Assembly (NCBI RefSeq): GCF_024713975.1
Contig: NC_091094.1
Coordinates: forward strand, 20,110,501 to 20,174,500
Direction: 5' to 3'
Source of the DNA: Paralichthys olivaceus
Taxonomy: Eukaryota > Chordata > Actinopteri > Pleuronectiformes > Paralichthyidae
DNA length: 64,000 nucleotides
Below are positions 12,221 through 24,780 of this stretch, piece by piece. Under the pieces are notes generated by a model that was given only the letters and a program-made list of their open reading frames with translations, had not been told where the DNA came from and searched no databases. Both the position numbers and the translations under genes were made by a program. Positions within the stretch are counted from its first letter, which is position 1, and each line of letters opens with the position of its first letter.

Positions 12221-13400
12221 TTACTTTCTTCTGTGGTGGTGCGGGCATCTCCGTGTCCTTATGTCTACAAATCAAGAGTGGTATTAAAAACAATTCTAAT
12301 CATTACACACGTAGTTTCAATCAAAAAGCAGAAAAAAATACTGCGCATTTTCAGGTGGATGATGTAGAATTAAAAATATCAAGTTTCTGGTTTCCAAAGC
12401 GTCGACGTTTATTAATCCACCACGTCACTGTGTGTTAAACCTCACTCAGCATGATAAGACGCAGGCAGGCACAGGTCCCAGATATTAGATGAACTTACGG
12501 TTACAGTACAGGAGGGTGATGAGGAGGAGGAGAAGGAGAAGGCCACAGCCGCCGGCCAGTGGTCCCAGAATGATTGTTGAACAAGGGATGATAGAACTGG
12601 TTTCACCTACAAAACATGTGCTCATTCACCAGCTGCTTCAGACACATTCTTTCTACAGAGGACTGTTCAACTTCCACGGTAACAAGTAGTGTTTTAACGC
12701 TCAATACCTGTGTTAGTGTTGCCCTTACAAACACAGGCTGAAGTGGTCAGGGATGGACTTCTTGTGGAAGCGATGACCCGTGGTGCTCTGGTCGTGACCT
12801 CAACTTTTTTCTCTAAGACACAGTAAGAATGTGATGTAAGAAAGAAACCCACCATGTCATGGTCGGACCAGACTTACAGGGAACTAATCTCACCTCCTAT
12901 CAGTCGTGTTACTTTGCCAAATTTCATCTCGTTGCTTTGAATGATCGTGCAGCTGTAGGTGCCGCTGTCCCGAGCTTTGCTGAAGGACTTCAGCGTCAGG
13001 ATGTGTTTGTCCACCTTTGAGGAATCAATGTATGGGGAGAGGGGAGATGGGTTCGACTTCATCTTGCCATCTCTGCCAAAAGAAGCGATGAATTCCATCC
13101 CTGAATTGTCCAGAACTCGAAACCAGATGACCGTGTTGAACATCTCAGCAGGCTTGCACTCGATATCGACCTTGGCCCCCTCTTTCACAACTAATTCACC
13201 AGCTCCTGAGGCCATTACTAAAAACATGAGAAAATGGAAGCATTAAATCAGATATATTACTTCTCTGTTTCAGTTTCCTCAATTCAAAGACAAGAAAAAG
13301 AGCATAGGGCACTTTAAAGCTCTGGATGAATTCACTTTATATCCAACTTACTTTGATAAAACACCAGAATCACCAGCATCTGAATCCACTTTTGGTCCAT
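12221..13400 (-). CDS. CD8A: T-cell surface glycoprotein CD8 alpha chain
   Basis: CD8 alpha forms homodimers or pairs with CD8 beta on cytotoxic T cells and binds MHC class I while recruiting Lck. Minus-strand exons: 13400-13352 (start MDQKWIQML, hydrophobic leader), 13217-12894 (Ig V domain), 12812-12708 (Thr/Ser/Pro-rich hinge with CVC), 12606-12499 (transmembrane) and 12264-12221 (tail, TAA), giving 209 residues. The first three introns are phase 1. The V domain shows Cys37, the VIWF tryptophan (Trp48) and Cys106 in SGTYSC. The transmembrane segment has a Leu run and ends LLYCN. The short tail, HIRTRRCPHHHRRK, carries CPH in place of the mammalian CxCP Lck-binding motif, as reported for fish CD8A. 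The stop overlaps a consensus GTAAGT donor, so a longer tail through a further exon is possible. The paralogue CD8B lies upstream in the same orientation. Confidence 0.87.
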
Positions 13401-13705
13401 TTTCCACTCACAGACGACAATAGCTTGTGAACCAGGCTTTGTGGTGTTTGTTGGCGCCTGCCTAGAGATAATTCAGCGAGATATCAAACCACGCCCCACC
13501 TGTAACCCTCTTCTCCGCCGTGTCAAATGGGATCATTGCAGCGCAGCGTTTGCAGAGGCCTCCTGCAGCACGGTCGTGGTCTGTGACACGTTTTGAAGTG
13601 GAGCCCACCGATGTGCAACTCTTTCACTACTCTGGTGCACGAAGCATCGAACAGACTTCATCCACGGGCTACTGGCACAGAAATGACACAGTGTGTAGGC
13701 TGAGA

Positions 13706-13733
13706 GGGGGTGGGGTGGGGTGGGGTGGGGGCG
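13706..13733 (+). promoter_or_regulatory. G-quadruplex-type G tract upstream of CD8A
   Basis: Five runs of 4-5 G separated by single T bases, about 306 bp upstream of the CD8A start codon. The G-rich strand is the template strand for CD8A. The arrangement fits the strict G-quadruplex pattern with one-base loops. A regulatory role is inferred from position only. Confidence 0.6.
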
Positions 13734-16700
13734 CTGCTGTGTGTGTACAACACTCAGCAGCTCACTTTATACTCACTTTACACACACTTTACTCAAATAC
13801 AACAATGTTGTGGGTGTGAAAAATCTTCAATAGACTTGACTTTATGCGCGAATGGAAGCAAACACGTGTGAAGGCTCTTTAAGTAAGAGACTTTGACCTT
13901 TCTCCCTCCTCCTGTATGTGACATATGTTTTTCACAATACTTCGAACACATATTCTTTCATATTCCCAACATCAGTTTTTGAAAATTTGAGAATGACAGT
14001 ATTTTGAGAATGGGTTCAGACTGATGATGTGGTAATAACATCACTCTGACTGGATGTATTTATTCCAGTGTAACACTGCTTAATGTGAAAAAATATGTCG
14101 CTGCAAGAAAATTTAAACTACCAGATGGCAGCAAACGAGAATCTACAGCTCATGAGATTCAAATATTATCGTCCATTTTCTATTTGCACTGTAGGATCTG
14201 TTTGACTCATTCTTCAGTTCCTTGCTTCCCATTTTATTTTTTTAATTTTTGTTCTGATCTTAATCATGTGTTTCACTTCCCATTACATCCTGCACGTGTG
14301 TGTTTCCCATACAGTCTATGGTGTTTCCCTTAAGATTGCCCCCCACCCCGCTCACCACATGCAGCTGACAATCATGATGTTTCACCCTGTTTTCAAAATG
14401 AAAAAAGATTTGCACTTTAACAAACATCAGTGTCCTAACAACTAACTAAGATTACAGAAACCATCTTTGAGAAAAGTTTATTTGTTAACTTACATTTTTT
14501 ATTTTGGGTCCATGTCCCAATCACTGACTGAGGCAGGGTTTATGATCTATACTGCAGTCAGCCACCAGGTGGCAATTAAACATATGGCTTTACTTTTGGG
14601 GAGCTGTCATGTTCTCCCTTTTTACTGTCTACTATATTCACACAAACAGCTCCTCTCTGTAAAGCCTGGACGAATTTTGAAACTACAGTGCATATGTGAA
14701 CGTGCGGGCTACTGTCTTCTCAGAGAGCAGCTCAGGTTTGTCTGAAACATTGAAAGATTATTAACCAGTTGCTCTTTTTAAAAAAAAAAAAGCTCAAAGG
14801 GTCCAATAAAAAAACAGTTTGTTCCAATTTGAAATTTTGAAAGAGCATCGGCCAACAGGAAAACAGCCATTCATTCGCACACGTGGTGCCTTGGTTGTGA
14901 CTTAATCTTCTCTTCTAAGACTAAGAGGAAAGATGACATGTTAAGGTCATCAGTCCGGTTACATTGAATATCAGTTTGTTATGTTTAATCGGTTGCTCAA
15001 GGAATTCAAAGGAAAATTCACAAATATTCTGGATTTATTAAGTGTTTGTTTTTTGGGTGACACGTCGCTCCACAGAACAACGGTGTGACTTGAATTCAAT
15101 TCACTCACTCACTGAAACCTGGTCTAACAGTTGTGGGGAAGTGAAACTCTTCAGATCGACTGAGGAGAGCGAGAGCGACAGCAGCTATGGCGCAACTCCG
15201 GGCCCATCCTATTTCCTGTTCAGTGATGGAAAGTAAAATGCAACAATTTGGTGATGGGCAACAATAGGTGACATTTTGGCTCCAGTGGGCGAATTATTTG
15301 TTCCACAGGTGGGTGGAGAGACAAAGAGAGAGAATTAAGTAACAGAGAGGAAAAGACAACATTAACCTGCTGTTCAAACATCCTCTTCACCTTCTCACAC
15401 AATTTCTTAATCCTTCATTATCTTCGTAACTTGAGTTTGACTTTTGATCTTCATTAATTACTTTGATTATTTTTTACATATGAAACCATGATGGGAACCA
15501 TGTTGATTTCAGGTTTTTGCCTCATTTTCAGTAAGCAGGGGATTCTGTTGATGCTGTGTGTGAGAGGGGAGACCCAGTCAGAACGTTCTCAGTGAGCCCA
15601 CCATCTTTCCATCCTCTGCTCCAGGTCTGAGTCACTAAAACACCTGCATGGGCTTCCCTGTCTTAGTCACACAGAGGGTATCCAACCTGAAACTCAAACT
15701 GTGAATGTGTGGGGCATGTAGTGGGTGACCAGGGAACGCCGGTGAGAGAGGACCCTTGTGTCGCACATCTTGAAATTCAAAAGCAGACAGAAAGGACGTC
15801 TTTACATTCTAACAGCTTCTATAACATCTAGGCTTCTTCTTCACTTGTCACCGTTCTGTTGCTGCACAGGCGGTTTCAGGCATTGTGGGAAATGGAGTTG
15901 CAAGAGGGAATCCAAGAGCAACAACAAGGGTAAGTAGAGATGGAGGAATGAACACTTGCAGGTGTCTGAGCACATGCAAGTGTTTGTTAGTGATTTCTTG
16001 TCACCAGGACTTCCTGTTGACACTCTATATGTCGGTTAGCAAAATCAGTTTGACAATTAAATTATTGTCTCTTGTGAAAAAGGTGAAATCAAATGTTGTT
16101 CTATTCTATTTACATTATGTACACATGTAAATGTGCACTTAAATAAAGGGTATATAAAGCAATTATCATGCGATTATATAGTTTGTGTCATAAACAGACT
16201 CTGTATGTATTGTATATTCATTCAGTCTCTTTTGTGACTTTGTTAAATTAGATAATGACTTACCCTGTCCTGTGAATAATAATTATTTAAGCATTATATT
16301 ACATATTTGTTGTGTTGCAGACTTCACTACTTAACATTTTCATATTTTAAATCAGAAATTGTATCTTTCAGTTTTGACCTCGTATTCCGTGTGTGTATTT
16401 GCTGCATGATTTAAACACAACAGCTTAAGATGTAAACTCAACTGTATTTTCCTGATCAGTTATGTACGACGTAAGTCTCTCATACGTATTATACTTTCTC
16501 ATTTATGTATATATATATATATAAATTGTACTTCAGTTCAACATCTGATTTACAGGATGTTATTTTCAGTTGAACTTGAGAAAGACGTTTTACAAGAAAC
16601 TGAACAATTTATATCTAACTTAAACAATAGTCTGGCTAATGTATGTAAATTACATTTCAAACATTTAAACACTTAGATTACTTCACATTTATGTGTCTCT

Positions 16701-17368
16701 CTAAAGGTTTATAATTTGAACAGATAATAAAATGTGAGTGGGATTACTCAACATATATTAGGAGAGCAGTTTGTCATATGTAATTACTAAAAGAAAGAGC
16801 AGTATAACTCACATATATGGTTTTGATCAAATTTTCTGGTCTGTATTTCATTTGTACCATGTTTTAAAAAAATCATTATTTACACACTTATGTCATTATA
16901 AATAAGAGTTAATAAGTAAATAAGTAGAAATGAGTCCTCTGCACTCAATGCCTCCTGAATTCATTTATGGCTCATGTAAAATGTGAAAAAAACATCTCCA
17001 AAGAATGATGATAATGCAGTAAATAGTTTATACCCAAAAAGTCTCAAATTAAACAGTCCTGCTCTGAATCCTTCAGATTACTTTTCTGAAAACAGTTTGG
17101 CGGCTGTTTCTCGTGGTGCTGATGAACTATTGCGTTACACCGAGAGGTGTTTGAATTATCTTCAGTGAGTCAGTGTTCAATTAGTAACTTCAGCCTTGGT
17201 GGCTGAAGTGCAGGACATACACGACAAGAGTGAAGATACATGTTTGATTTTCGTTTAACTTAACAACTGAAGATACAAGAATCCATCAGGCATGTTCCTT
17301 CACTTTCCTTTAATTTACTGTAAGAAACTCACACCCATTAATAAAGATGTAGACATCCACTTGAAGAC

Positions 17369-17404
<36 letters not shown>
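17369..17404. repeat. (GAT)n microsatellite
   Basis: About twelve uninterrupted GAT/ATG units. Confidence 0.97.
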
Positions 17405-17726
17405 TATTACATCCAATAAAACACACTACAAAAAGAAAATGTCTTCACGTTTTTTTTTGTATAGTTTTCTCATGTCAAACATGTCAGGCTCTCTGTTGTT
17501 CTCTGTCAGTGCCTGTGGTTGGCTCTGTGGTGTGTTTGTGGTCTTTTTGTTTCAGAGGGGATGAGGAGCTCAAAGCTGAGTGAAGCGATAGCATCTCAGT
17601 GAAGACGGTTCTGTCTGTCTCCAGCACACAGGAAAAGGGTCGTGCAGAGACTACCCGAGACCTGAAAAACCATTAGTTTCTTTATACTCCTCCATCGAAC
17701 AGGTGTGTGTGCATATGTGCGTGTGT

Positions 17727-17730
<4 letters not shown>

Positions 17731-17760
<30 letters not shown>
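17731..17760. repeat. (GA)n microsatellite
   Basis: Fifteen uninterrupted GA units after a GT-rich stretch. Confidence 0.97.
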
Positions 17761-17763
<3 letters not shown>

Positions 17764-18377
17764 AAAAAAGACAGAAGATACAGTTTGCAGTAAAATGACT
17801 TTGGGATTTAAGACTGTAACATTGAAGTTAATTGTTTCCATCACTGGAGGCAGTTCAACAGAAACTGAATGTGATTCAAGTTTTTACATCAAAAGTAGAG
17901 GAAGAAACTGAACCCTGTCACTCACCTACTCAACATCCGCTAAACACAATATTGACAATGGAAGAAGAAAAGTATGACACCCACTCCCAAACTTCTCTCT
18001 CTCTTACAAGCACAGAACTCTTTTACACGTACGACACAACAAACATTTATAGAGTCAGACTTCTTAGTTACATTCGTCATTAATTGGAAACACGAACAGC
18101 ATTTGATCTCTGAGTTGTACCTGTGTTATTATTACTAATGTTGCTGAAGTGCCCTTGAGCAAAGCACAAAAGCCTACAAAAGTGTAATTTATTCAACTGT
18201 ATATAGGGGGCAGTGAATTTTTATTTTTAAAAAGTTAAATAGACAAAACAAATAGCACAATAACGATCCTAACTCGAAAAGAAGAGAGACACAACTGTAA
18301 ATAATTAGAAATATAACATTTTATTAAATTTATAGATTTATCTTCACAGAAATGAAAACTTGAGAGAGTTGTCTTCT

Positions 18378-18560
18378 TTAATCAATCAATCAATCAATCA
18401 AATGTATTGATATAGCATGGTATCACAACAAACAGTTGTTTTAGGGTGCTGCACAAAAGTCCAAGATCTTAAGAGAGACAAAATCCAACTTGTAAGACTG
18501 TTGATTGAACATTTACACAAAATGTGAAATACAAAACAACAAAAATAAATAGCAAAGGGA
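18378..18560 (-). mobile_element. L2-like LINE 3' tail fragment
   Basis: Begins with (ATCA)n (a TGAT tail on the minus strand) followed by text resembling the widespread fish L2 3' end: a GTGCTGCACAAAAGT-type segment and a downstream AGACAAAAT stretch. Only the tail is present. Assigned from memory of the family, not from alignment. Confidence 0.5.
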
Positions 18561-19146
18561 GCAACAAGCAATTTCTATTAGACCTGTCTTATGATTTACC
18601 TGCTTTTTGTGTGTAAATGAAAGTTTCTGTGTTAATGTACATGACACGCACAGAAGTATGTATTCATAAAAATTTAAAATAAAACAAAGCCACTGATCAC
18701 AAACCAGTAATGATAAATGAACAGAATCTGCATATTGATTTTTAACTGATGAATATTACAACACGTGTTTTGAATTAAAACTTGCTGGAGCTCTGTCTTA
18801 GGAAATATTGGTCGATAAATCACAATTTACATATATCACATATATCTGCTGCTGGAGTTACAGTCCGAGCGAACATTAAAGTGTAACTGCACACGATGGT
18901 TCGTCGTCAGCAGAGCAGATCTGAATCACGGCCGTCATTCTCCACTGGACATCAGCTAAAATGACGCACTTCAGTCTCTGTAGCAACAGAAGCAAGTTTA
19001 TATGAAAGATCTTAAATAAACAGACAGCATTAACAACCTATGATTTACATATACCTGACAACATTTTATTACACAGACAATAAATCATTTATATAGAGTG
19101 GGTAACAAATGAACATACTGTGAGTCTCAGCTGTAGATGCAGTGCT

Positions 19147-22115
19147 TCAGGGCATCTGTCTCATCCTAAATGGACAAAAACAAAACGTATAGTAAATGAG
19201 ATAAATATGGATTTTACTGTTTCTAATCTATATTAATTTTTTATTTCAAAGAAAACATAATCGTGTTGTAATCTACTTACTTCTGAAAGTGGTGGCGGCA
19301 TTTCTTTGGTAGCCCTGTAAGCAAGAACAACAAAATGAAACCCACAGATATACAAATATATATCAATATATTTCTAACTCTATAAACCATTTAGCACTCT
19401 ACTCACGACTGAAGTAGTGCAGTGTGTAGATGAGAGCCAGAGCCAGGCCCGCGGTGACTCCAACCAAGGGCCACAGAACCATGTAGTCACAGCCATCTAG
19501 AGCAAACACACAATATACACAGCAAGGTGTCCTTAAGTGTAATTTATTGCACTGTAGCCATGTGATATAATCAGACATTACTGATCTTCTGACCTGTAAC
19601 TTCACAAAGTGCTTTCACATCATGAGGCGTATGAACTCCAGCGATGACATACAACAGACAGATTATGAACTGCGATTTACACAAGCTCTCGTTTAACTCA
19701 CCCTGTGCAAAATTCTTCTTCGGGTGACAGGCACAGACGGGCTTGACTGGAGGTTTGAGTGTCGTCTTTGGAGGAGAGGTTGGAGGGGTCACTGTCAGAA
19801 AACAACCATAAAGACAGGTGACAACTAAACATACAAACTGAGGCTAGACAGTAAATAATCTGTTAAGGACCTAAAGAGATTTAGAAATGTTCAACCTGTC
19901 CTTATTTTTCAAGCACTTGTTGGACCACAGTCTAAGGCACAAGTTCTTTCTACAAATACGTCATGTATGTTGTTTGCGCATGACTTGTATGTACCTGTTG
20001 GGCCAGTTTGCAGTTTTTCTTTAAATTCAGCTCAAAGACATTAACATACTTATGAACTGATGTCAGTTTTATCACTCAAAAACTTGTAGTATTGTTTGTA
20101 CATACATTCGGAGCATCCAATAACACAAAGCGTCTTGTCGCTGCACTCAGATCAGTGATGCTAACTTGAAAACATAGCCTTGCTCAGAACTAATAATTGA
20201 AGGGAAAGGATTAATACACATAGTATCCAATAAGATCATTTTTCCATTTTTAACTTTTAGATAGTAGAAAGTTGAGAGTTAAGAAAGATAACAAGAGAGG
20301 GACGTGACAAACTAAATCTGTGCACGCCGCATTGTACCTGGTGCTACATAAAGTCAAAATCTTCATTGTGCAATAAGTGTTAAAATATTGTGTTAAATGT
20401 CATTCAGATGTAAATGCGGATATTTGTTGAAGATTTTCGTTTGTAGCCACTTAAATCACTTTCTCCTCCACCTGCCACCTGAGCTCAGACAGAGTCCTTC
20501 AAACATTTGATTTTTGCCTGCATTCTTGAAATTTCAGCGTACAAACCTCCCGGCCAAAGGACAGTCCCAGGCTTCCATACTTCTGTACCGCTCTTGGCCT
20601 TAAGGACACAGGAATAAGTCCCTGTGTCCTCCTCTGTCACGTTCTCGATGCGCAGCACAAAGGCCGTGTTCCCTCTCTTGCTGAGTTTAAACCGAGCCTT
20701 TTCTACGCCAGGCCCGTAGTTAACACGCTCAGCATTGTTGCATTTGCCTAGGAACTGCAGGATGTTGGGATTGGGAGTATTGCGGAACCAGTAGACAGAG
20801 TCACAGGAGTTGTTGCAGTTGCAATCAATATTCTCCGGAGTGGAGATCTTAGGATACAGAACTTTGATGGGTTCTTGCAGGAGGATCTGGCTCACACCTA
20901 AGCAGCAGAAACAAAAGAACGCTTGAGACACTTTTAGTACAACTCCTACAATCTGAATTGGGGGTTTATGATAATATATCATTAACAGTTGAGGCTTTCG
21001 AACGCTTGAGCGCAGTCGAAGCCAAACATTAAAATCATGAATTGTCCTTAAATGGTTACTCAGTCATCTTTGTTTAGAAACATTTATCAACATCGTGCAC
21101 GTGCAGTCTCTCTAATCCAAATTATGACTTTATGAAAAGTAAAAGCACAAACAAGTGATTGCGCTTCAATCAACGCAGAATAACGTAACATAGAAACACT
21201 ACCACCCCTATCAGACTGGAGATGAAGCCAGAGTGTGAAGAAATCTCTTGAATATATTTTAAACTTGTGAAGGTGACATTTTAAAATGGCTTTAGGAGAC
21301 GACTGCCTGAGCATTTGAGCAATGTTTAAGGGATGACTTCATTGGAAGTGCTGTTTAAAGTCATGTGTGTAGGTTTACGCCTGTTGCAATCACCCATCTT
21401 ATGAAATATCTAAAAAGGCAGCCTGTGTGTGCGGAAAGGTTAAGACTGACTGAACTGTTGTATGATCATCTTGTTCTTGTCACGAAATTTACAAACTGCG
21501 TAGTGTACAAGAATTCACCAAACAGATGTTGTATTTATCTAATGAGTCTGACTCTACAACACAACTCCTCTAAATGCTTTGATACAGCGCTATAAGTAAT
21601 ATAAATGAAAGATTTAAAATCAACCGGCCGCAGAGCACAAGCTGGGTAATGACTGTAACTTTAATCCTCACCGTGCATTTTGCATCTTTGTACTAATAAA
21701 CTAATTTACGTATTTACTGCATCAGTTATATATCGTATAGTACAAATCCTGAGATAGAAAAAATTAGGTGACCTGCACGGCAGTTTGGCAATTACAGTTT
21801 TAACAAATGAATCAAAGGCTGCTGGGTCGGCCAGTTCAAACTGTCCAAATCAACAGATGGATCCTTCAAAACTTATTTCCTTTTTTAGCCAGAACTATTA
21901 GGACTAGAATTGTTTTAGACATACTTTAACTTATAAGTGAGATACTTTTCAGTTTGAGAAGACAACAACACATCCCTCGCTACAGGCCCCTGACCGAGTG
22001 ATGATGTCGACAGTGAGTCTCACAAACAAACGCAGATATTTAGAAATACCGTGGTCCTACCTGCTGTCCACAGAGAAACAGTCAACAGCGTCCATGCCAG
22101 CGGCAGCGGGTTCAT
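19147..22115 (-). CDS. CD8B: T-cell surface glycoprotein CD8 beta chain
   Basis: CD8 beta pairs with CD8 alpha in the MHC class I co-receptor. Minus-strand exons: 22115-22061 (leader [19 protein letters not shown]), 20897-20547 (Ig V domain), 19791-19702 (Pro/Thr/Lys-rich hinge with CAC), 19496-19407 (transmembrane), 19314-19281 (tail) and 19165-19147 (last residues and TGA), giving 212 residues. Introns 1-4 are phase 1, exactly as in CD8A. The V domain has Cys44 (with extra Cys46 and Cys50), the VYWF tryptophan (Trp55) and Cys115 in DTGTYSC. The tail reads [11 protein letters not shown], parallel to RTRRCPHHH in CD8A. If intron 5 is retained, translation stops at 19277 after QK, giving 207 residues. 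The beta assignment rests on the divergent V domain and gene order; alpha and beta could in principle be exchanged. Confidence 0.85.
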
Positions 22116-22831
22116 CTTGTCTGGTCACCAGTGTGTGTGTGTACGCGTGTTTATATGTTGAGTGGTAGCTGAGGGAAACTGATGATACTTTCTTTTCCTG
22201 CTTATCTATCTGTCAGAGATGAGGAACTGAGCAGACAGGGCCCTGTGAGTCGTCAAGGTGAAACCCCAGTGTGACGCACACAGGGCCTATCAGAGTGGGT
22301 CACACAACGAGACTGCTGAAAAGACCATTTACACTGAAGCGTGTGTAAAACATGACAGACAGCAGGGGAAATGATTCCAGCATCAAACAGATGCTGATCA
22401 CCTGATCCAGATGTTTGTGTCAAATGAACAACAGTTCACCTCAGAGATGTTTGTTCGTGGAGAAACATTCAGCTCTCCATAATAATGATTTAGTTTCTCA
22501 TGGATGATGACAAAGTGACGAAAACATGGAGATGTTTCACCACAGCTGACATGAGACCACATATCAAGCACTATAAAAGTAATTTGTTACTTGCAGCAGT
22601 TTGCAGCTCTGCGGTCTCTGCCCAGGTGCATGACCTAGAGCTCAGCGGAGTCCTACATGTGGCAGCTTCACGCTGCGCTGCAGAGCACGGATAGGGAATA
22701 CCAGTGTACGGAGCTTAAACTTTAGGTAGGAGCTGGAAACAAGGAGTCAATAGTATAAATGATGTATTGTATGTTCCTGTTATTTCTGTCCTGTTCAGGG
22801 TGAGTGTGTACAGCAACTTCACTTCTTTCTC

Positions 22832-23205
22832 TTAAAGGTCCAATGTGTAACATTAAGGTGAAAGGGAACTATTGGCAGAAACCTATTGTAGAATAATTCT
22901 CATGATGTTTTCACTAGTTCGTTTCATCTAAATTGTATGAATTGTAGTTTTCTTTACCCCAGAAAAGGCCCTTTATATTTAAATACTTTATTTTTACATT
23001 GAGTGGGTCCTCACTACGGAGGCCACCATGTTTTTTACATTAGTCCAGACTGGACAAACTAAACACCTTTTGAGCTTTTATGACAACTGAAGCTACCACA
23101 GGTTCTTTTTCATGTTTGGAAGGGGAGGGTGAGGTGAGGGGTGTTCAGCTGCAACGTGTAACTTCAACACTCGATATCACTAAATTCTACACACTGAACC
23201 TTTAA
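22832..23205 (+). mobile_element. Miniature inverted-repeat element, copy 1 (TTAA-bounded)
   Basis: 374 bp starting TTAAAGGTCCAATGTGTAAC and ending CTACACACTGAACCTTTAA. The ends are inverted repeats of about 25 bp and both begin with TTAA, the target site used by piggyBac-type transposons. The interior is closely similar to copies at 39929, 51458 and 53133 and has no coding capacity. Confidence 0.8.
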
Positions 23206-24359
23206 CTGCGAGAATGAATACGGTTTTTACATGTGCACACTATTTTGTAAAAATAAACTGTATAAATGTTTCATTCTCTGTGAAAAAGTTCATTTCTATT
23301 CAGCAGCATCAGGAAATACTGCACTGATAGTGTCAGTGAATAAAATAGTTGAACAGTGAAATCATGAATTCTTAATCAACTATTATTATGTTTGAAATGA
23401 TGTTTTTAAACAGGTTTTCCAGTTACTTTAATGAGCAGAATGTTTTGATACTAAGTGGGACATTTGAACTTAGGGTTGCAGCTACCAATTATTTTCAGCA
23501 TTGATTGATTTGTGTTTTAATTGATTAATGGCTCAGTCTTTAAAATGTCAAAAAAAGTGTAAGATGTCCCTTTGCAATCCTCAAACGTCTTGGGGTATTT
23601 TCTTTAAATAAACTTTGCCAAATATCCACCAAAGGTACTTCACTTATGTAACAGAAAACAGAAAATCTTTGTTTCAAAAACTGGAAACAATGAACGACAG
23701 GATTTGTGCTCATCTATTCAAGTTATAACCCCAAATAACATTTGCATTTATGAGCCGTAATGACTCCAATGCATTATGAAGACTCAAGGAGCTGCAGGAT
23801 ATTTCATAGCAATTTATATGACTTTGAAAAACACATTTCAAATATGTTTATCCATGTTAAACTGGTATTTTATATGACTGTTCACAAGTTCTATCATCCA
23901 CAGACTGATAAAGCTGAGCGTGTGTGTGTGTTTAAGGTTAGGGCGTAAAGCGGTCTGGTGGGGGTCTTAAAATGAGAGGATGTGGGCACCCTATCGCTCT
24001 ACGGGGGTCGAAGCCTCGAGCGACACAGGGAACAAGACCACAGGATTCTTTGAAAACAGGAGATCTCAGGGGGGCTCAGACGGAGCTGCTCTTTACACAT
24101 CGCTCTGCTACAAAGCCTATGTCGGTCTCTGTGCGCCGACACTTCAAGTCAAAGGCAACTCTTGTTGTTCTCATTTCACTTTTCTCCTGCTGTCATCAGC
24201 TATTTCTGCAAAAGTGTAGTTCAGGTCCATATCATTGCAAGTGCCACACATTTAGGAGTGTGTGTGCTTCTCATCAGCAGTGATTCAAACAAATATGATT
24301 TAAATTCATCATCTTCATCAACTTCTGTGGTTTACATTTTTCATTTAATAAAATAATAA

Positions 24360-24780
24360 TAGTAATACATTTTATTTGGATGCTCCTTTTAAGTCACCCA
24401 AGGTCACCTTACAAAGACAATAAAAGATTAAATGATCAGAAACAACGTTAAAAAAAAGTGAAGTGCACAGTGTCCACTTGTAGGGAGTATGCCACTTTAA
24501 ACAGGTGGGTTTTGAGTTGGGACTTGAATGATGTGATGGAGTCTGACTGTGTTATGTGTGGGGGGAGGGAGTTCCAGAGCCTGGGTGCTGAGCAGCTGAA
24601 GGCTCGGGCACCCATGGTACTGAGGCGTGACGTGGGGATGGTTAGCAGTCCAGCAGAGGTTGAGCGGAGGGTGCGGGAGAGAGTGTATTCATGAAGGAGG
24701 TCGCAGAGGTAAGTGGGGGCTAGGTTGTGGAGAGCATTTGCTATCAACACGAGCACTGAGCTGTGATCAAACTTCAATTC
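24360..24780 (-). mobile_element. L2-type LINE, 3' end of the reverse-transcriptase ORF (truncated)
   Basis: The minus-strand frame 24777-24448 contains the characteristic C-terminal run of fish non-LTR retrotransposon ORF2 proteins: NALHNLAPTYLCDLL, then ARAFSCSAPRLWNSLPPHI, then SFKSQLKTHLF. It is followed toward 24360 by a short AT-rich 3' tail. The element is 5'-truncated, as is usual for such LINEs, and cannot encode a working enzyme. Confidence 0.8.

Larger units (their letters stand above)
13401..19146. other. Intergenic region between CD8A and CD8B
   Basis: The 5' flank of CD8A (minus strand) and 3' flank of CD8B. I see no coding gene: reading frames are short, lack splice context and resemble nothing known to me. 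It contains the G tract at 13706-13733, GAT and GA microsatellites near 17.4 and 17.7 kb, and an L2-like tail near 18.4 kb. Any CD8A promoter or lymphoid enhancer would lie here, but I cannot define one. Confidence 0.6.

Noticed and set aside
13520-13819. 99-codon frame upstream of CD8A
   Set aside because: Runs through the G tract (GGGVGWGGG) and shows no family similarity. Best explained by base composition.
23972-24283. 103-codon open frame on the plus strand in the CD8B-ZMAT1 interval
   Set aside because: Overlaps another long frame (23980-24219) in a different phase, has no recognisable domain, no splice or promoter context, and neighbours a LINE fragment.
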